From JBFXAN01 sp050184225 (GTDB taxonomy: Bacteria; Chloroflexota; Dehalococcoidia; CAUJGQ01): DNA of 43,250 bases. Location of the stretch: the NCBI GenBank assembly GCA_050184225.1, contig JBFXAN010000042.1, positions 1 to 43,250 of the forward strand. The letters are read 5' to 3'. Position numbers and translations under genes: made by a program. Position 1 is the stretch's first letter, and each line of letters begins with the position of its first letter. The notes under the pieces were generated by a model, which saw nothing but the letters and a program-made list of their open reading frames with translations, was not told the DNA's origin and did no database searches. Below are positions 24,970 to 31,895 of the stretch, piece by piece.

Positions 24970-25571
24970 AGGAACACCGATCGCGCGAGGGGACACCGAG
25001 GCTTCGTCTGTTCGTGGCGATCCTGCTGCCGGATTCGTGGCTCGCGCGGTTGAGCGATGTTCAGCGGGAGTTACGTCAGGCGGGGTTGGGTCTGCGCTTT
25101 GTGCGGCCGGAGGGCATTCACCTGACGCTCAAATTTCTCGGCGAGACGCCGATCGACCGGATCGCAGCGATCGAACAGGCGCTGACGGAAGCGGCGGCGG
25201 GGGTGCGGCCGTTCACGCTGCACCTCGGCGGGCTGGGGACGTTTGGACCGCCGCGACATCCCCGTGTTGTCTGGGCCGGAATTGATGGCGACCGTCCGCA
25301 CCTGCATGAGCTGGTTGACGCGGTTGAGCGGTCATTGCATCGGATCGGGGTTGCACCGGAGCAGCGGGCGTTCAACCCTCATCTCACGCTCGCGCGCGTG
25401 TCTGACCAGCTGCCGGCAGCGGAAGCCGCCAGGATCGTGCCAGTACTGGCGGCGCGTTGGTGGCAGGCGACGGAGTCCCTGTCGTTCGATTCGATCTCTT
25501 TGGTGCGAAGTGAGCTCGGGGCGGGCGGCGCCCGCTACACCGCGCTCGGCACATGGCGGCTCGACGGCTGA
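24963..25571 (+). CDS. thpR: RNA 2',3'-cyclic phosphodiesterase (2H / ThpR family)
   Basis: 202 residues. The two HxTx catalytic motifs of the 2H phosphoesterase fold are present: HLTLKFLGET and HLTLARV, about 85 residues apart. The family opens 2',3'-cyclic phosphate ends of RNA and can ligate tRNA halves in vitro. LFVAILLPDSW near the start is typical. The ATG at 24963 overlaps the end of the amidohydrolase gene, so both are co-translated. Confidence 0.9.
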   Translation: MLKEHRSREGTPRLRLFVAILLPDSWLARLSDVQRELRQAGLGLRFVRPEGIHLTLKFLGETPIDRIAAIEQALTEAAAGVRPFTLHLGGLGTFGPPRHPRVVWAGIDGDRPHLHELVDAVERSLHRIGVAPEQRAFNPHLTLARVSDQLPAAEAARIVPVLAARWWQATESLSFDSISLVRSELGAGGARYTALGTWRLDG

Positions 25572-25666
25572 GCGACCGTGTCGCAATCAGACACCAGTGT
25601 GACAAAAGCCGGACAAATCTGATCGGCGCTTCGTAACGATCGCGATCCGGTGATGGGGCGGCGTGC

Positions 25667-25672
25667 TATACT
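25667..25672 (+). promoter_or_regulatory. Extended -10 promoter of the SWIM-gene leader
   Basis: TATACT preceded by TGC, an extended -10 (TGnTATACT). It would start a transcript near 25679 that runs through a strong hairpin at 25760 before reaching the SWIM gene. Confidence 0.45.
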
Positions 25673-25678
25673 CTGGAT

Positions 25679-25800
25679 CCGAGGCGGTTGTCCCGGTTGG
25701 AGCGTTGCGGCGCTTCGGAGGGCAGTGGCCATGTCCAGGGCAGTCCCCGGCGGTTTGTGACGGCATCGAGCAGCCATGCTCGGTGCCGTTTGTGTTTCTT
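25679..25800 (+). ncRNA. Putative small RNA or attenuated leader ending in an intrinsic terminator
   Basis: About 120 nt between the extended -10 box and a terminator-like hairpin. Internal pairing is possible (AGCG/CGCT around 25701-25717; two GGGCAGT copies at 25723 and 25739). It does not match the conserved cores of SRP RNA, TPP, glycine, SAM or cobalamin riboswitches that I know. It could be a separate small RNA or a regulatory leader for the SWIM gene starting 36 bp after the hairpin. Confidence 0.35.
25760..25800 (+). terminator. Intrinsic terminator inside the SWIM leader
   Basis: Twelve-bp stem ACGGCATCGAGC / GCTCGGTGCCGT with one G-U pair and a 6-nt loop (25760-25789), followed by a T-rich tract TTGTGTTTCTT. 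It lies upstream of the SWIM coding start, so it must be read through or regulated for that gene to be expressed from the 25667 promoter. Confidence 0.7.
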
Positions 25801-25835
25801 GGGCGTCGGCAGACGCGGATCATGGGAGGTTCGCC

Positions 25836-26114
25836 TTGCACTCAAGCCTCATCGGAAAGATCGAGAAGGCGCGGCGCTATGCGGAGGAGCGGGAGACGCG
25901 CATCAAGTTTGACGCGCTTTCGGTCCGCTTCCACGGCGAGAACGACGAGCACGAGGTCCGTCTCGACGGCGCGCGCTGGTCCTGCTCCTGCGATTTCTTC
26001 GATGGCTACGGAACCTGCTGTCATACGATGGCGCTCGAACGAGTACTGGACGGCATGCTGCCGCGCGAGGCGCGGGAGAGCGCGCTGCAACCATTGGCGG
26101 AGGCGGTGGGATAG
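25836..26114 (+). CDS. Small SWIM zinc-finger protein
   Basis: 92 residues from a TTG at 25836, chosen because GGGAGGT lies 5 bp upstream and the protein pattern (LIGKIEKARRYAEERE) begins there. The segment WSCSCDFFDGYGTCCHTMAL is a SWIM motif (CxC-x8-CxH), which binds zinc and is used for DNA or protein binding. No other domain is attached, unlike SWIM proteins fused to helicases or transposases. Function unknown. It is followed by a repeat and a strong terminator. Confidence 0.75.
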   Translation: MHSSLIGKIEKARRYAEERETRIKFDALSVRFHGENDEHEVRLDGARWSCSCDFFDGYGTCCHTMALERVLDGMLPREARESALQPLAEAVG

Positions 26115-26120
26115 GAGATT

Positions 26121-26286
26121 TACCTCTCCCCCGACCCCTCCCCTCGCAGGGGAGGGGAACCCCACCGGCGCATTGGTACGTCTGTAGTGATAGGAGAAGC
26201 CAGGCCGTGGAGTGGCCTGGCTTCTTGTTCATTGGTTGATCAGGCTCCCCTCTCCGCGCGGCAGCGGGGGGAAGGGGCGTGTAGGT
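26121..26286. repeat. GC-rich repeat related to the type A family
   Basis: A left hairpin (CCCTCCCCTCGCAGGGGAGGGG, 26135-26158) and a right hairpin (CCCCTCTCCGCGCGGCAGCGGGGGGAAGGGG) about 166 bp apart overall. The segment TGATCAGGCTCCCCTCTCCG near the right end matches the interior border of type A copies. An unrelated perfect terminator lies between the hairpins. Outer ends match only weakly. Confidence 0.55.
26197..26230 (+). terminator. Intrinsic terminator after the SWIM gene
   Basis: Perfect 10-bp stem AAGCCAGGCC / GGCCTGGCTT with a 7-nt loop, followed by CTTGTTC. It is a convincing rho-independent terminator about 85 bp after the SWIM stop. Confidence 0.8.
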
Positions 26287-26287
26287 C

Positions 26288-26363
26288 ACTCCACCTTCCT
26301 CAACACCAGACAGGCGTTTTGGCCGCCGAAGCCGAAGCTGTTTTTGAGGACGGTGCGAATGCG
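26288..26363 (-). pseudogene. Fragment duplicating the 3' end of fabF
   Basis: The 76 bp here match 27365-27440 (the end of the intact fabF) at all but about five positions, with the same strand. It encodes the last residues of FabF, VLKNSFGFGGQNACLVLRKV, then a stop (TGA instead of TAG). Similarity stops at about 26365. The two copies bracket 1.0 kb that carries the toxin-antitoxin-like pair, as expected from insertion with duplication of a gene end, or from a deleted second fabF. Confidence 0.8.
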
Positions 26364-26437
26364 GCCGTCCAAAGCCCCACATTCACACTTCAGGTTCGAT
26401 CGGGAGTTAGCACAACTGGCCCGCTCAATCGATGAGA

Positions 26438-26443
26438 TACACT
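26438..26443 (+). promoter_or_regulatory. -10 box for the toxin-antitoxin pair
   Basis: TACACT (in GATACACTG), whose last base is 6 bp before the GTG at 26450, so transcription would begin at or next to the start codon (leaderless). Confidence 0.4.
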
Positions 26444-26449
26444 GCGAGT

Positions 26450-26806
26450 GTGGCGTGGGAGATCGAGTACACGGACGAGTTCGAGGTGTGGTGGGCCAGT
26501 CTCACACCCGCCGAAGGGCGTTCCATCCGCGCCGCTGTTGAGAAGCTGGAGGGAAGTGGTCCCGCGCTGGGTCGGCCATTCGTGGACACGATCAAGGGGT
26601 CGCGTCACGCCAACATGAAAGAGTTGCGACCGCGACGGGGCAATATACGCATCCTTTTCGCGTTCAACCCGCTTCGCACCGCGATCCTCCTGATCGGCGG
26701 AGACAAGACGAATCGCTGGGACGAATGGTACGCCACAGTGATCCCCATCGCGGATGACCTATACGATATCCACCTACGAGAGTTACATGAGGAAGGAGCG
26801 TTATGA
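26450..26806 (+). CDS. RelE/HigB-type toxin (phage Gp49-like family)
   Basis: 118 residues. AWEIEYTDEFEVWWASLTP at the start, then MKELRPRRGNIRILFAFNPL and AILLIGGDKTNRWDEWYATV match the Gp49-like/HigB branch of the RelE superfamily, ribosome-dependent mRNA interferases. The GTG at 26450 is preferred over an ATG at 26432 because the family pattern starts there and the ATG lies upstream of the -10 box. It overlaps the antitoxin gene in ATGA fashion. Toxin-first order fits higBA. Confidence 0.8.
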   Translation: MAWEIEYTDEFEVWWASLTPAEGRSIRAAVEKLEGSGPALGRPFVDTIKGSRHANMKELRPRRGNIRILFAFNPLRTAILLIGGDKTNRWDEWYATVIPIADDLYDIHLRELHEEGAL

Positions 26807-27165
26807 TGGCTGGACACAAGAAGTTCCGCGACCTTGTCGCCCACATCGACGCTGACCCGATCGCCCGTGCTGAAATCGAGGCTGAGAAGCGCGCGATGGA
26901 GGACATCATTGCCCTGGCCGAGCTACGCGAGCGCCGGGCCGCGACGCTATCAGCGGACGCTGGCGCGTTCGACAATCTGCAGCCGAGCGTCGTGCTGCTG
27001 GAATCCCAAATTGACGGCGAGGGCGACATTTATCTCTCCACGCTCCGTTACTACGTCGAGGCACTCGGCGGGCGGTTGGAGATCACCGCCGTCTTCCCCG
27101 ACGAGTCGATCCGGCTCGTGCCGGCGACCATTGAGTCCGAAAGTGCTGCGGGTGCGCGCTCCTAG
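26803..27165 (+). CDS. HigA-like antitoxin with a degenerate helix-turn-helix
   Basis: 120 residues. The central segment LAELRERRAATLSADAGAFD to QPSVVLLESQIDGEGDIYLS aligns in length with XRE-type HTH antitoxins paired with Gp49-like toxins, and YLSTLRYYVEALGGRLEI plus VFPDESIRL is their typical C-terminal tail. The usual HTH consensus (TQxxLA...G) is poorly kept, so DNA binding may be weak. It starts within the toxin's stop codon (ATGA overlap), so translation is coupled. Confidence 0.7.
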   Translation: MMAGHKKFRDLVAHIDADPIARAEIEAEKRAMEDIIALAELRERRAATLSADAGAFDNLQPSVVLLESQIDGEGDIYLSTLRYYVEALGGRLEITAVFPDESIRLVPATIESESAAGARS

Positions 27166-27362
27166 GCCGTACGGCCATTGACTGCCTGCTCGTATTCGAC
27201 CGATCAGTGGCCCACTGTCGAGCAGGAGGCGCGTCAGCGAAGGAATTGGAGCCGCGGGCCGGCCGGCTCGACGCGGGCGAGTTGGTCCGCCAGCCATATA
27301 GACCGCCGAACACTCGTGCGGTTGCGCAACACCACGACGTCATATTTGTCCTTCGGGCGACG

Positions 27363-28616
27363 CTACTCCACCTTCCTCAACACCAGGCAGGCGTTTTGAC
27401 CGCCGAAGCCGAAGCTGTTCTTGAGGACGGTGCGGACGTCGGCGCGGCGTGCGGCGTTGGGGACGTAGTCGAGGTCACACTCAGGATCAGGGGTCTCGTA
27501 GTTGACGGTCGGGTGGATGATGCCGGTCTCGATCGTCTTGACGGCGGCGACGAGCTCGGGACCACCGGAGGCGCCGAGGGCGTGGCCGATCATCGACTTG
27601 GTCGAGGAGATCGGCGTCTGGTAGGCGTGTTCGCCGAGGGCGGCCTTGATCGCGGCGGTTTCAGAGACGTCGTTGTGGGGGGTGGAGGTGCCGTGGGCGT
27701 TGATGTAATCGACGGCGGCGGGGGAGATGCCGGCCTGGGCGAGGGCGGCGCGGATCGCACGGGCGGCGCCGTCGCCGTCGGCGCAGGGGGCGACGATGTG
27801 GTAGGCGTCCGCCGTGATGCCGACGCCGGCGACTTCGGCCAGCACGCGGGCGCCGCGGGATTGGGCGCGGGCGAGGGTTTCGAGGACGAAGACGGCGGCG
27901 CCCTCGGCGGGGATGAAACCGTCGCGGTCTTTGTCGAAGGGGCGGGAGGCGCGTTCCGGCTCGTCGTTGCGGGTGGACATCGCCCGCATGACGGCGAAGG
28001 CGGCGAGGCCGAGCTGGGAGATACCGGCTTCGGCACCGCCGGCGAGCATCACGTCGGCGCGGCCGGCGCGGACGATCTCGGCGGCTTCGCCGACGGCCTG
28101 GGTGGCGGCGGCGCAGGCGGTGGAGATCGTGCCGTTGTAGCCTTTGAGGCCGAGTTGGAGGGCGATCTGCGCCGCCGCCATGTTGGGCAGGCTCTTGGGC
28201 ATGAAGAGTGGATCGATGCGCATGCCACCCTTGGCGACGAGCGTGCGCATGGCATCGTCGATATTGGGGTAGCCGCCGTTGCCGTTGCCGAGCATGACGC
28301 CGGTGCGCTCCGGGTCGATGGCATCGGCGGTGAGGCCGGCGTCGTCGAACGCCTGGCGGGCGGCGGCGACACCCATCTGGCTGAAGCGGGCCATCCGCCG
28401 CGCTTCGCGCCGGTCGATGAATTCCTCCGGATTCCAGTCCTTCACTTCGGCGGCGATCTTCGTCGGGTAGCCCTCAGTATCGCAGAGGGTCATCGGCCCG
28501 ACGCCGGAGCGGCCGGCGACGAGCGCCTCCCAGAAGGTTTCGACGCTCTGACCGAGCGGGGTGATGGCGCCCATGCCGGTGATCACCACGCGCTGCGACG
28601 GGTCGCGTCCGTTCAT
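27363..28616 (-). CDS. fabF: 3-oxoacyl-[ACP] synthase II
   Basis: 417 residues, full length. Elongating condensing enzyme of fatty-acid synthesis. The Cys-His-His triad is in ISTACAAAT (Cys168), INAHGTSTPHND (His308) and SMIGHALGASG (His345), with Lys340 before it; VVITGMGAITPLG opens and NSFGFGGQNACLVL closes the thiolase fold. The ATG overlaps the folC stop by 4 bp, so the two are co-translated. Its last 76 bp are duplicated at 26288. A related acyl carrier protein or other fab genes are not in the window. Confidence 0.95.
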   Translation of the reverse strand: MNGRDPSQRVVITGMGAITPLGQSVETFWEALVAGRSGVGPMTLCDTEGYPTKIAAEVKDWNPEEFIDRREARRMARFSQMGVAAARQAFDDAGLTADAIDPERTGVMLGNGNGGYPNIDDAMRTLVAKGGMRIDPLFMPKSLPNMAAAQIALQLGLKGYNGTISTACAAATQAVGEAAEIVRAGRADVMLAGGAEAGISQLGLAAFAVMRAMSTRNDEPERASRPFDKDRDGFIPAEGAAVFVLETLARAQSRGARVLAEVAGVGITADAYHIVAPCADGDGAARAIRAALAQAGISPAAVDYINAHGTSTPHNDVSETAAIKAALGEHAYQTPISSTKSMIGHALGASGGPELVAAVKTIETGIIHPTVNYETPDPECDLDYVPNAARRADVRTVLKNSFGFGGQNACLVLRKVE

Positions 28617-29986
28617 ACTGATGTTTCTCCTGTGGCGGAGCGGGTTCCCGCCGGTTCGATTGCCTCTGGCATGATGCCGAGAATCCAGGATCTCGCCTCG
28701 GCGACGACATAGAGCGAGCCGGTGACGCAGATCAGGTCGGATAGGTCCGCCTCGGCGAGCGCTTCGTCGACGGCAGTGCTTACGGAGGGCGCGATCCTGG
28801 CCATCGCACCGGCATCGGTGAACGCCTGCGCCACCACCGAGGGTTCGGCGGCACGGCGGATCGTCGAGCGGGTGGCGATCACGTCGAGGTTGGGCAGGGC
28901 ATCGGCGAGGACCGTGGCGAAGCCAGGTACATCCTTGTCGGCGCCGAGGCCGACGACGAGCAGAGTCCGCCGGGGGCTGAAGGTCGAGCGGAGCGCTTGC
29001 ACGAGCCGCTTGGCGGAGTCGATGTTGTGGGCGCCGTCGAGGACGACGAGCGGGCGACGCTTGACGATCTCCAGCCGTCCGGGCCAGCGGACCTCGGCGA
29101 GGGCAGAACGAACCACGTCCGGTCCGGCCTCGACGCCCGGCAGGTTTTCGACGCCGAGTACGGCGGTGGCGGCATTTTCGACCTGATGCCGGCCGAGCAG
29201 GGGAATGGTGAGGTGGTAGCGGGTGCGCGGCGTTTGCAGGCGGAAAGTCTGGTTGTCGGTGTCGGAGCGTTCGATCGAGAGGGCGCAGGCGGTGGCGACC
29301 TCTTCGAGCGAGACATCGAGCTCAGCACAGCGGGCACGGAAGATATCGGCCGCCGACTCGCGTTGCGGCGCCATGACGGCGCGGGTGCCACGGCGGAGGA
29401 TGCCGGATTTGTCCGTGGCGATCTCGGCGACGGTATTGCCGAGCACCTCGGTGTGCTCCAGCGAAACGGGGGTGAAGACGCAAAGGTTTTTTTCGTCGAG
29501 GACGTTGGTCGAGTCGAGCCGGCCGCCGAGGCCGACCTCGATCACCTGCCAGGTGACACCCGCGTCGCGGAAGGCGAGGAAGCCGAGGGCGGTGCGCAGG
29601 TCGAAGGTGGTAAGGCGTCCACCCCCAGCGAACACGGCGGCGACGTGCGGCTCAATCTGTTCGACGAGACGGACGAGGGCATCCTGAGCGATCGGCTCGC
29701 CGTCAATGCGATAGCGCTCGGTTTCGTGGTGGAGATGGGGGCTGGTAAAGAGGCCGGTGCGTTCGCCGGCGGCGCGGAGGATCGCCTCGATCATCGCGGC
29801 GGTGCTACCCTTGCCCTTGCTGCCGGTGATGTGGACGCTGTGGCGGCCGCGCTGCGGGTCGCCGAGGCGAGCGAGCAGGTCGCGCAGCGGCGCCAGTTCC
29901 AGCTTGGCCGCGCTCGCGGCGGAGAGCGGCGTCATCTCGTAGTCGGTGAAACTGTAAAGCCAGCGGAGCGCTTCCAGGTAGGTCAC
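28613..29986 (-). CDS. folC: Folylpolyglutamate synthase / dihydrofolate synthase
   Basis: 457 residues. Adds glutamate to folates (and to dihydropteroate). The P-loop ITGSKGKGSTAAMIEAIL is at about residues 52-69, TSPHLHHETERYRIDG is the omega-loop region, and FTPVSLEHTEVLGNTV, LLGRHQVENAATAV and VVLDGAHNIDSAKRL belong to the Mur-ligase-like fold. The GTG at 29986 with AGGTG 7 bp upstream is preferred; another GTG at 30001 would add five residues. Followed by fabF with a 4-bp overlap; divergent from the RdgB-MoaC fusion. Confidence 0.9.
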   Translation of the reverse strand: MTYLEALRWLYSFTDYEMTPLSAASAAKLELAPLRDLLARLGDPQRGRHSVHITGSKGKGSTAAMIEAILRAAGERTGLFTSPHLHHETERYRIDGEPIAQDALVRLVEQIEPHVAAVFAGGGRLTTFDLRTALGFLAFRDAGVTWQVIEVGLGGRLDSTNVLDEKNLCVFTPVSLEHTEVLGNTVAEIATDKSGILRRGTRAVMAPQRESAADIFRARCAELDVSLEEVATACALSIERSDTDNQTFRLQTPRTRYHLTIPLLGRHQVENAATAVLGVENLPGVEAGPDVVRSALAEVRWPGRLEIVKRRPLVVLDGAHNIDSAKRLVQALRSTFSPRRTLLVVGLGADKDVPGFATVLADALPNLDVIATRSTIRRAAEPSVVAQAFTDAGAMARIAPSVSTAVDEALAEADLSDLICVTGSLYVVAEARSWILGIMPEAIEPAGTRSATGETSV

Positions 29987-30085
29987 GGCGGCACACCTCA
30001 CCGATCATTGTACGGGCGGCGACGCAGACGGCGAGCCTCGCGGCGCGATCGCCGTTCTCACTCGAATGATGCACTGGTGAATCTG

Positions 30086-31207
30086 ATGGACGAACCGGTC
30101 TTACTGCTGGCGACGAACAACGAGCACAAGGTTCGGGAGCTGCGCGCGCTGTTTCGAGACAGCGGTTGGCGGATCGAGACACCGCGAGAGCGGGGGATCG
30201 CGCTCGATCCGGCGGAGACGGGGACGACCTACGCGGAAAACGCGCGGCAGAAGGCGGAGGCGTTCGCGGCGACGGCGGGCGGGTGGGTGCTGGCCGATGA
30301 TTCGGGACTGGAGGTGGACGCGCTGAACGGCGCACCGGGGATTCACTCGGCGCGGTTTGCCGGTGCGGAGACGCCGCACGACGAGAAGATCCATGCGCTG
30401 CTGGCGGCGATGGAGGTGGCCGGCGACACACGGCGAAGTGGACGCTTCCGGGCGGCGTTCGTGCTGATCGCCGCGGATGGCCGGTCGTGGGAGAGCGAAG
30501 GCGCCTGGGAAGGAGTGATCGCCGATGCGCCGCGCGGCGCCGAGGGGTTCGGCTACGACCCGATCTTCCTGGGGACGGCGGACGGCCGGACGGCGGCGGA
30601 GCTATCGGCCGATGAGAAGAACCGGTTGAGCCATCGGGCACAGGCGGCGGCGGCGCTGGTCCCGACGCTGCGGGCGCTGGCCGGACTGCCGCCGAGCGGG
30701 TCAACGACGGTGGGAGGTGAGGAGGCGGGGAGCCGGCAACTGTCGCACCTCGACGCATCCGGACGGGCGCGAATGGTGGACGTGACAGAGAAAGACGAGA
30801 CGCGGCGGGTGGCCGTCGCCCGCGGGCGGGTGACGATGCGGCCCGAGACGCTGACGCTGATCGAGCAGGGGGCGGTGGCGAAGGGGAACGTGCTCACGAC
30901 CGCCCAGATCGCGGGCGTGATGGCGGCGAAGCGGACGCACGAGCTGATCCCGATGTGCCATCCGTTGCTGCTCACCGGCATCGACGTGACACTGACGCCG
31001 GATGCCACGAACTCGTCGGTGGAGATCACGGCGAGTGTGCGCACGACGGGAAAGACAGGCGTGGAGATGGAGGCGCTGACGGCGGTGAGTGTCGCCGCGT
31101 TGACGATCTATGACATGTGCAAGGCGGTCGATCGGGGGATGCGGATCGAAGGCGTGCGGCTGGTAGAGAAGCGTGGGGGGAAGAGCGGAGATATTCTGCT
31201 GGAATAA
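30086..31207 (+). CDS. Fusion of XTP/dITP pyrophosphatase (RdgB/HAM1) and cyclic pyranopterin monophosphate synthase (MoaC)
   Basis: 373 residues in one uninterrupted frame. Residues 1-200 are an RdgB/HAM1 domain: LLLATNNEHKVRELRALF, LADDSGLEVDALNGAPGIHS and GFGYDPIFLG, which remove non-canonical purine triphosphates. A linker of about 20 residues leads to a full MoaC (about 219-370): MVDVTEKDETRR, PMCHPL (His292), GKTGVEMEAL (glutamates 327 and 329) and YDMCKAVDRGM (Asp343, Lys346), all residues of the active site that makes cPMP in molybdopterin synthesis. The ATG at 30086 is used; a GTG at 30077 is possible. No strong Shine-Dalgarno sequence. The two activities share purine nucleotide substrates, but fusion is unusual. 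Confidence 0.85.
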   Translation: MDEPVLLLATNNEHKVRELRALFRDSGWRIETPRERGIALDPAETGTTYAENARQKAEAFAATAGGWVLADDSGLEVDALNGAPGIHSARFAGAETPHDEKIHALLAAMEVAGDTRRSGRFRAAFVLIAADGRSWESEGAWEGVIADAPRGAEGFGYDPIFLGTADGRTAAELSADEKNRLSHRAQAAAALVPTLRALAGLPPSGSTTVGGEEAGSRQLSHLDASGRARMVDVTEKDETRRVAVARGRVTMRPETLTLIEQGAVAKGNVLTTAQIAGVMAAKRTHELIPMCHPLLLTGIDVTLTPDATNSSVEITASVRTTGKTGVEMEALTAVSVAALTIYDMCKAVDRGMRIEGVRLVEKRGGKSGDILLE

Positions 31208-31220
31208 TGAGGCCGGCTCC

Positions 31221-31387
31221 GGCCCTCACCCCCGGCCCCTCTCTCGAGTTCGGGAGAGGGGAGCCTGATCGGCACAGGCCCGCCAGTATCTCCCATGTGC
31301 CATCAGTGTCGACCGATCAAGCGGGGAGTAACGGTTGACTGAGGCTCCCCTCTCCCGAGTTCGGGAGAGGGGTCGGGGGTGAGGGCC
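31221..31387. repeat. Composite palindromic repeat, type A, copy 1
   Basis: 167 bp between outer inverted ends GGCCCTCACCCCCGG and its complement. Each end has a hairpin CCCCTCTC..GAGTTC..GAGAGGGG. The interior begins GCCTGATCGGCACAGG, has GCCAGTATCTCCC, and ends GAGGCTCCCCTCTCCC. It fills the gap between two convergent genes. Confidence 0.85.
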
Positions 31388-31388
31388 G

Positions 31389-31805
31389 TCATTCGACGCG
31401 ACTTTCTTCTTCGCGCTCCATCAGGAGTTCGACCATTGTGGCGATGGCGTTGTGGGCGTAGACGATGTAGTCGCGGGGGTGGAGGGTGAGCTTCTTCATT
31501 TCCTCTTTGCGGAGGGCAACAGGGTCGGCGAAGCCGGAGGGGTCGAAGCCCTCCATATCGACGCCGATCTCGAGCTCGTAGAATTCGCCGTCGGGGCCGA
31601 GGACGACACAGCCGCGGTCGACGCGGGCCGCCGCTTCCGGTTCGACCTCAATGCCGTAGGAGAAGAAGGCGCCGGGGAACGGCGGGAATGGGTCCAGCCG
31701 TTCGGTCAGGTCTTTGACGATGATGCGCAGCTGTTCCGCCGCGCGGTCGATGATCAGGTCGGCCTGCGCCTTGCGGGCGAGTGGTTCTACTGCCAGGTCA
31801 GCCAT
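31389..31805 (-). CDS. Hypothetical soluble protein
   Basis: 138 residues, not recognised. Helical at the start (RAAEQLRIIVKDLTERLDPF), then a beta-rich middle (GVDMEGFDPSG) and a C-terminal helix (HPRDYIVYAHNAIATMVELL). No membrane segment, signal or metal motif. Start ATG has GGAGAG 6 bp upstream and a TATAAT box 26 bp upstream on the same strand. It is divergent from the Fe-S-type regulator, so it might be controlled by it; that is position-based inference. Confidence 0.65.
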   Translation of the reverse strand: MADLAVEPLARKAQADLIIDRAAEQLRIIVKDLTERLDPFPPFPGAFFSYGIEVEPEAAARVDRGCVVLGPDGEFYELEIGVDMEGFDPSGFADPVALRKEEMKKLTLHPRDYIVYAHNAIATMVELLMEREEESRVE

Positions 31806-31831
31806 GGAACTCTCCAGATCGGTCTGAAGTC

Positions 31832-31837
31832 ATTATA
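31832..31837 (-). promoter_or_regulatory. -10 box for the hypothetical gene at 31389
   Basis: TATAAT on the - strand, followed by G, with a short leader and a good Shine-Dalgarno sequence before the ATG at 31805. It is back to back with a + strand -10 at 31854. Confidence 0.45.
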
Positions 31838-31853
31838 TCGACCGCCGGGCTGA

Positions 31854-31859
31854 TACACT
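31854..31859 (+). promoter_or_regulatory. -10 box for the winged-helix regulator
   Basis: TACACT in GATACACTG, the same string as before the toxin gene at 26438. The leader to the ATG at 31896 is about 30 nt. Divergent with the 31832 box, so one regulator site could control both. Confidence 0.35.
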
Positions 31860-31895
31860 GAGAGGGGGAGCGGTTCTGGAACAGCCGCTATCACC

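Noticed and set aside
25679..25800. The SWIM leader considered as SRP RNA or a known riboswitch
   Set aside because: The SRP core (GGTCAGG...GGAAGCAGCC) and the conserved cores of TPP, SAM, glycine and cobalamin riboswitches are absent.
27207..28712. A 501-codon + strand frame opposite fabF
   Set aside because: The - strand frame has all FabF catalytic motifs; the + strand product is low-complexity Gly/Val/Asp sequence.
28997..30085. A longer upstream extension of the RdgB-MoaC frame
   Set aside because: It is antisense to folC; the RdgB domain starts with LLLATNNEHK right after the ATG at 30086.
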